Positions 59,142 through 64,000 of a stretch of DNA of 64,000 nucleotides are shown here, one piece after another. The stretch's first letter is position 1; each line of letters opens with the position of its first letter. The translations under genes were made by a program, and so were the position numbers. Source of the stretch: Urechis unicinctus (Eukaryota > Annelida > Polychaeta > Xenopneusta > Urechidae); NCBI GenBank assembly GCA_034190875.2, contig CM067354.1:46879537-46943536 (forward strand), written 5' to 3'. The notes under the pieces are model-generated. The model was given only the letters and a program-made list of their open reading frames with translations. It did no database searches and was not told the DNA's origin.

Positions 59142-59667
59142 TTAGACCTTACAAGTTTTACAACGAACCTTCAATACCAACTGTTGTATGTTCAAATACA
59201 AACGCGCTATATAGTCGATGATATGGTCGTTTTTATACGTATTGTACCTAGGCATGCGACCTAACACCCCGTTAACACACTGCTTAAGACCGAGTTGCGC
59301 GTTGATCTCCATCACTCGCCATCTGTCTCCATCGATATCAGAGAGGTGAGTGTATGGAACTGTTCTAAATCCTCGCAAAGGTTTTACGACCATTGAAAAA
59401 ACATAATCGGTCTCCTAATCGATCTTAATAAGCTCGCGCAAGTCTTAACTCGGTATCACAGGTCGTAATGCGCTCGATTTGAGGCTGCTATAATGATCGC
59501 AATCTTTAGAAACTTCTCTACGCCGGTTTGTGCCGTGTTTTCCATCCAGAGCACGAATGGCAAAAGGCATTTGCCACCTCCTCTCCAACTCTGTGGCGAC
59601 CTCCTTCGGGTGTGGTTGGTGTCTTGAAGTCTTCATCCCTGTAGGCATTGATAATGGCCTGGCACAT
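59142..59667 (-). pseudogene. HARBI1-like transposase relic, copy C
   Basis: The same structure and same shared frameshift as in A and B. The CQAII block starts at 59667, the ERRWQMPFAIRALDGKH frame lies at 59648-59445 (Met for Val after Gln) and the RWRV-bearing frame at 59393-59142. Confidence 0.68.
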
Positions 59668-62600
59668 GCTAAATCTGGTCTTCTTTCTTGATCAAAAGGG
59701 CCAAGAGTACATAATCCATGTCAGGGTCCATGTCGTCTATTATGTGGCATATGGATAACTGCTATGATCGCCAACGGTCGCATTCATTTATATGCGTGTC
59801 TGATGGTCAGTTCGCCCGTGTCACCTAAACTCCCATTTAAAGTCTTGAACAGGTTGCTTAAGTTGCATTGAAGTCTAAAACAATACTCATACTAGTCCTA
59901 ATAGGGTTGCAACTCAATCGCATACACACGCAGCGATCGCTGACGGTTGAAACGCTCGCCATCGGGCTCGTTTAGCACTCTCAATGCGGTAGCAAGTCGA
60001 TCTCTATCGTTGCATAGGGCACTCAACTCGGTCGCTGCTGACCCGCTAATTAAGCGCCTGTAGACTCGTAAAGTAGACGTCATTGAGACCCGATTGGCAA
60101 AACTTCCAATAGGTTTTGGAGTGTGCAGTAATAGTGTGCATGTATTGGCAGACGAATTTGTACTGATGTGTCATATTTACCCTGATTGCTGTACAGCCAC
60201 TATGAAGCAGTACGTGTTGCAACATATGCGTAATTCGGTATCCACACTAGACATGGTATCAAAACAACATATTGTAAAATTCGAAACCAAACGCACATAT
60301 AACAAAATGAGTCTAACTTTTCTTGACGATATTCCGTTCATTACATGATGTACATAACTTTGTATAGAATAGCACTGGCACATGTATTGAAACACTTAAG
60401 CACATATCAATGCCGTATATTATTGTCAGACCTGCCTACAGAGCATATAAATGCCCAAATTATAGGTGATCTAACTGGCCAGTTGTAAGGACCTGTTTTT
60501 AATACACATAATGATGGGGTGGGAGTCTGTATTGTTGAAGATGGTCATGTATAATCATGTATAAGCGATTCTGGTGAGAATCACTGGTCAGTAGTTCGCT
60601 AGAGTATTGGTCTCGGATGCCTTCAGCCCATGGATGCATATTTCCAAGCGACGGCAAATAATACCGAGCGTGTAAGTAAAACCTTTAATAGCTCAGCTGA
60701 AGAATATATTTTAGCCATGTATTTTACAGAGGTATCGACCATATATCAACATTTACTTTGGGGGTACGTTTAGATGTTACGACAATAAATTTATAACATT
60801 ACCGTTCTAAATGCTCGCACAAACAAACCCATGCCCACATGTCGTGGCAACCCAGGATTTATCTAAAACTTATAAAAGACGCAAAGACAACAGCGTGGTG
60901 CACTTGAAGCGTGTTTACATATATTGTCGCCGATAGGTCGTTCTGACGTAGTGTAGGGTATGCGCTGGTAGCGTAGCGCTGTTGGGTAGGTGTAGAGGGC
61001 TGGAAAATGGCAAAAGTCAAAGCCACCGCAAAATGTTTAGGTTTTCAATCAATGTTTCATTATCATGCCATAGTTCATGTACATAAATTGTATGACACTA
61101 ACCACCTCAGCAAAATGTGATTATGGATGCAATACCAGCATTATATGAAGGCAAACAGCAATCCGATTACCGACCACAAATATATGTTCTCACAATCGTA
61201 AGCAGCTCCTAGAGAATGAGAGAGAACTTATCACCACATAGGCAGATCAAGATCAAATTATTATTACTATACTCGCGCAGGACACACGGAATAGCATAAT
61301 GCTAAATTAAGTTCGCGATAATAATAGTTACATTCGATTTGGAAACAAACTAAAAGACTGCAGCTTATGATGAAGTGCTATCACATAAATGTCGATGCCT
61401 TCGATTACGTTACTGCTTTGGAGAAGTAAATCCATATGAGATACCTAAAATGCATTCCCGAGTCGACCTCAAATGCATTCCAGATTCATCCAAGGTAAAC
61501 TATCAGCGTGTGGTGCATTGAGCAAAGCATGTAATTTAAAGCAAAAAGAACCGTTCATTCTTACAGAAATAGTTTTTTATTTTCAAATAATTGCTAAAAT
61601 ATGCGGTCTGTGGATCCAACTCATTGTTCCATGATTGCCATGCTTGGTGCTGCGTTACAAAGCAACAGGCCATCAAAGGCGTCGTGCCGCCAGCCGACAC
61701 GATCCGTTTGCAGTAAAATAAATGAATATTGCGTGGAGTTTTGGTGTCAATCTGAAAACTCTAACAGGCTGGTGTTTCGTATATGTTTTACATATATGTG
61801 GCGACGTTTCAATCATTGCATCTTGAAACTTGCATGGTAAATAGAAGCCCTGATACGTTATATTTGATTTTATTTCTTGGTCAATTATCTTATAATTGCA
61901 AATGATGTTTACTACTCTGCAATGCAACAAAGCAAATATATCGTGGAGATGTCTATATATTTTCTTGTATTATTGTTGTAGAATATCCAATATAATAAAT
62001 GGATATTTGTCCTTACACTCGCCATTTAGTAATGCAATGGGATATGGGTTCTTGCACAAGCTACATATTTAATAAACATGTGAGTACAATAGCCATGTTT
62101 GATTTCAGCTGTAGTTACTGTGCTAAATCGTTGCTTATTATTCCTTAAAGCTTTGAGCAAAAGACAGCAGTACCATAAGAACTACTGAGTGCACCAAATT
62201 CTCGGGCTATTATTTACTACCCCTGAGGTGCTTTGGTCCAACGTTCTACAATCGGAAACCATGATAACGCTTACATGAACTAATTAATAAATTAATTGTG
62301 GTGCTGTCGATTTCCCGGAGCCGTTAAATTTTATACAAAAGTAAGATTTAATGACCCTTACATTCTGTCTGGTGTACAACTGCTATTTATCGGATACCAG
62401 CTGTCGGGTAAGTACGTGATGTTTTTACCAATAAGAACGAATGAAAAATGAGAAAATAAATAATCTGCAAATTTTTACACGGGCTAGTAAATTGGCTTAA
62501 AGCACAGATGTGTGGCATCTAAGTGTACTCGACTGGAAGTAAACAAAAGATATCAGCTGACTTTAATAATTTGGTGAGCAGCTGAACCCGAATCAGCAGC

Positions 62601-62760
62601 GTATTCTATTCGGCAATCATCATGTTGCTGTGCGTGTTGCCAAATGGTTCAATTACAATGACAGCTTATAATTGAAAGCAAACGAGTCGCTGCAGTTGCA
62701 TCACACAGATGGGAGTGATTGAACCCCACGTTCATTATAAGACTTAATTACTGTCACGCT

Positions 62761-63312
62761 AAGTATATATAAAACAAATGCATATATATATCTTTACATA
62801 TATATATACATATATATATATTTATGTATAAATGTATATTTATACATATATATATACATATATACATAAATAATTATATACATATATAAATATATAATGC
62901 ATATATATATACATATATATATATGTATAAATATAAATGTATATTATATTAATATATAGATATATTTACACAAACACACACAAACACACATATATATATA
63001 CATATGCATATTTATATATATACATATAGATATATATGTTATATATACTTATATGTATATATTCATATAAGTATAAATATATAAGTTAATTTATATATAT
63101 ATATAGATTTATATTTATATATATATATGTATATATATGTATATATATATATATATGCATATATATATATATACATATATATATAAATATATATGTATGC
63201 ATATATATGTGCGTGTGTGTAAATATATATATTTATAAATATAAATAAGTATATATAAATAGACATATATATATACATATATGTATGTATATATATATAT
63301 ATTTATATATGC

Positions 63313-63361
<49 letters not shown>

Positions 63362-64000
63362 TAGATATATATATATGAATATATAAATATTTATACATAG
63401 TTATCTATATATATATACATGTATATATGCATATATTTATATATATATGTGTATATATATATATATAAATATATATAATTATAAATTCATATACATGAAT
63501 ATATATATGTATGCATGGATTTATATATATTCATATAAACAAAAGATATAAAAATAGAGCTCAAGGATGGCCAAGGTAAATATATTTATATATATATTTT
63601 TATATATATAGTCATATGTATATATTTATGTATGAATATATATATACGTTTATAAACAAGAATACTTATATATACATATATTTACACATATATATATTTT
63701 GTGTAAGTATATATATATACATATATGTAGATCTAGTAGATATATATATATATATATATATGTGCGCATATATATATTTTATATATATATAAACATATAT
63801 ATATACATATATAAAGATATATATTTATATATATAAATATGTATATATGTATATATATACACACATACATATATAGATATATAGGGATATAAAAATATAT
63901 ATATAAGAAATACATAGAGATATATATCTATGTATATATATTTATATAATAGCTAGAGATATATACATATATATACATATATATAATAAATAAATATATA
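62761..64000. repeat. Long TA/TATATACA-type tract of copy C
   Basis: It mirrors the tract of A in order, including the CACACAAACACACA patch (about 62975), a GTGCGTGTGTGT patch (about 63210) and the conserved island (63531-63578). There are length differences in individual TA runs. It is truncated by the window end. Confidence 0.95.

Larger units (their letters stand above)
55021..64000 (+). repeat. Macro-repeat copy C (continues past the window)
   Basis: It shares the first ~560 bp with B (55026-55588), with many single-base insertions in that stretch, then follows A and B closely. Like B it lacks the 968-bp segment. Like A it keeps the small sequences deleted in B and has the normal order AAACGAGTCGCTGCAGTTGC leading into the TA tract. 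The tract runs to the window end, so a fourth copy may follow. Confidence 0.93.

Noticed and set aside
35610..64000. Macro-repeat as a Polinton/Maverick or other giant self-synthesising element
   Set aside because: No DNA polymerase B, retroviral-type integrase, packaging ATPase or capsid motif was seen, and no long terminal inverted repeats. The only recognisable protein is a HARBI1-like relic.

Overview
The window looks like nuclear DNA from an animal, probably an invertebrate. It is AT-rich and gene-poor. It carries long (TA)n, TATATACA-type and TG microsatellites, and several decayed transposable elements of metazoan type: a Ty3/Gypsy LTR retrotransposon, two non-LTR (LINE) reverse-transcriptase relics and a PIF/Harbinger (HARBI1-like) transposase relic. 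There are no operon-like gene blocks, rRNA or recognisable tRNA genes, and no convincing intact host gene. CpG is not obviously depleted by eye, which fits a weakly methylated invertebrate genome; that is inference only.

Layout. 1-14.3 kb: unique non-coding DNA with TA/TG microsatellites (4.66-6.96 kb), a 129-bp-period tandem duplication (7.26-7.48 kb) and a G-rich quadruplex-type motif (9.84 kb). 14.28-15.00 kb: a frameshifted LINE RT relic. 15.59-15.93 kb: a TA-rich tract. 19.76-20.61 kb: a second LINE relic (RT active-site box and C-terminal region). 23.718-28.456 kb: a dead Ty3/Gypsy element. Its gag, protease, RT, RNase H and integrase domains are all recognisable but broken by many stops and frameshifts; the 3' LTR is complete and the 5' LTR is reduced to about 40 bp. 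28.5-35.6 kb: unique non-coding DNA with (ATC)n and a long (TA)n.

35.6 kb to the window end: three direct tandem copies (A, B, C) of a macro-repeat with a period of about 10 kb. Each copy holds the same HARBI1-like pseudogene on the minus strand and ends in a long TA-type tract. B and C share a 968-bp deletion relative to A. B also has a relocated ~385-bp block, unique DNA, and a strange GA-rich then TC-rich segment that may be an assembly artefact.

No functional gene system is supported. The retrotransposon domains would once have worked together (Gag particle, protease maturation, reverse transcription, integration) but this copy cannot do so now. The most interesting material is the macro-repeat array and its internal rearrangements. 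I do not see a convincing new biological system.
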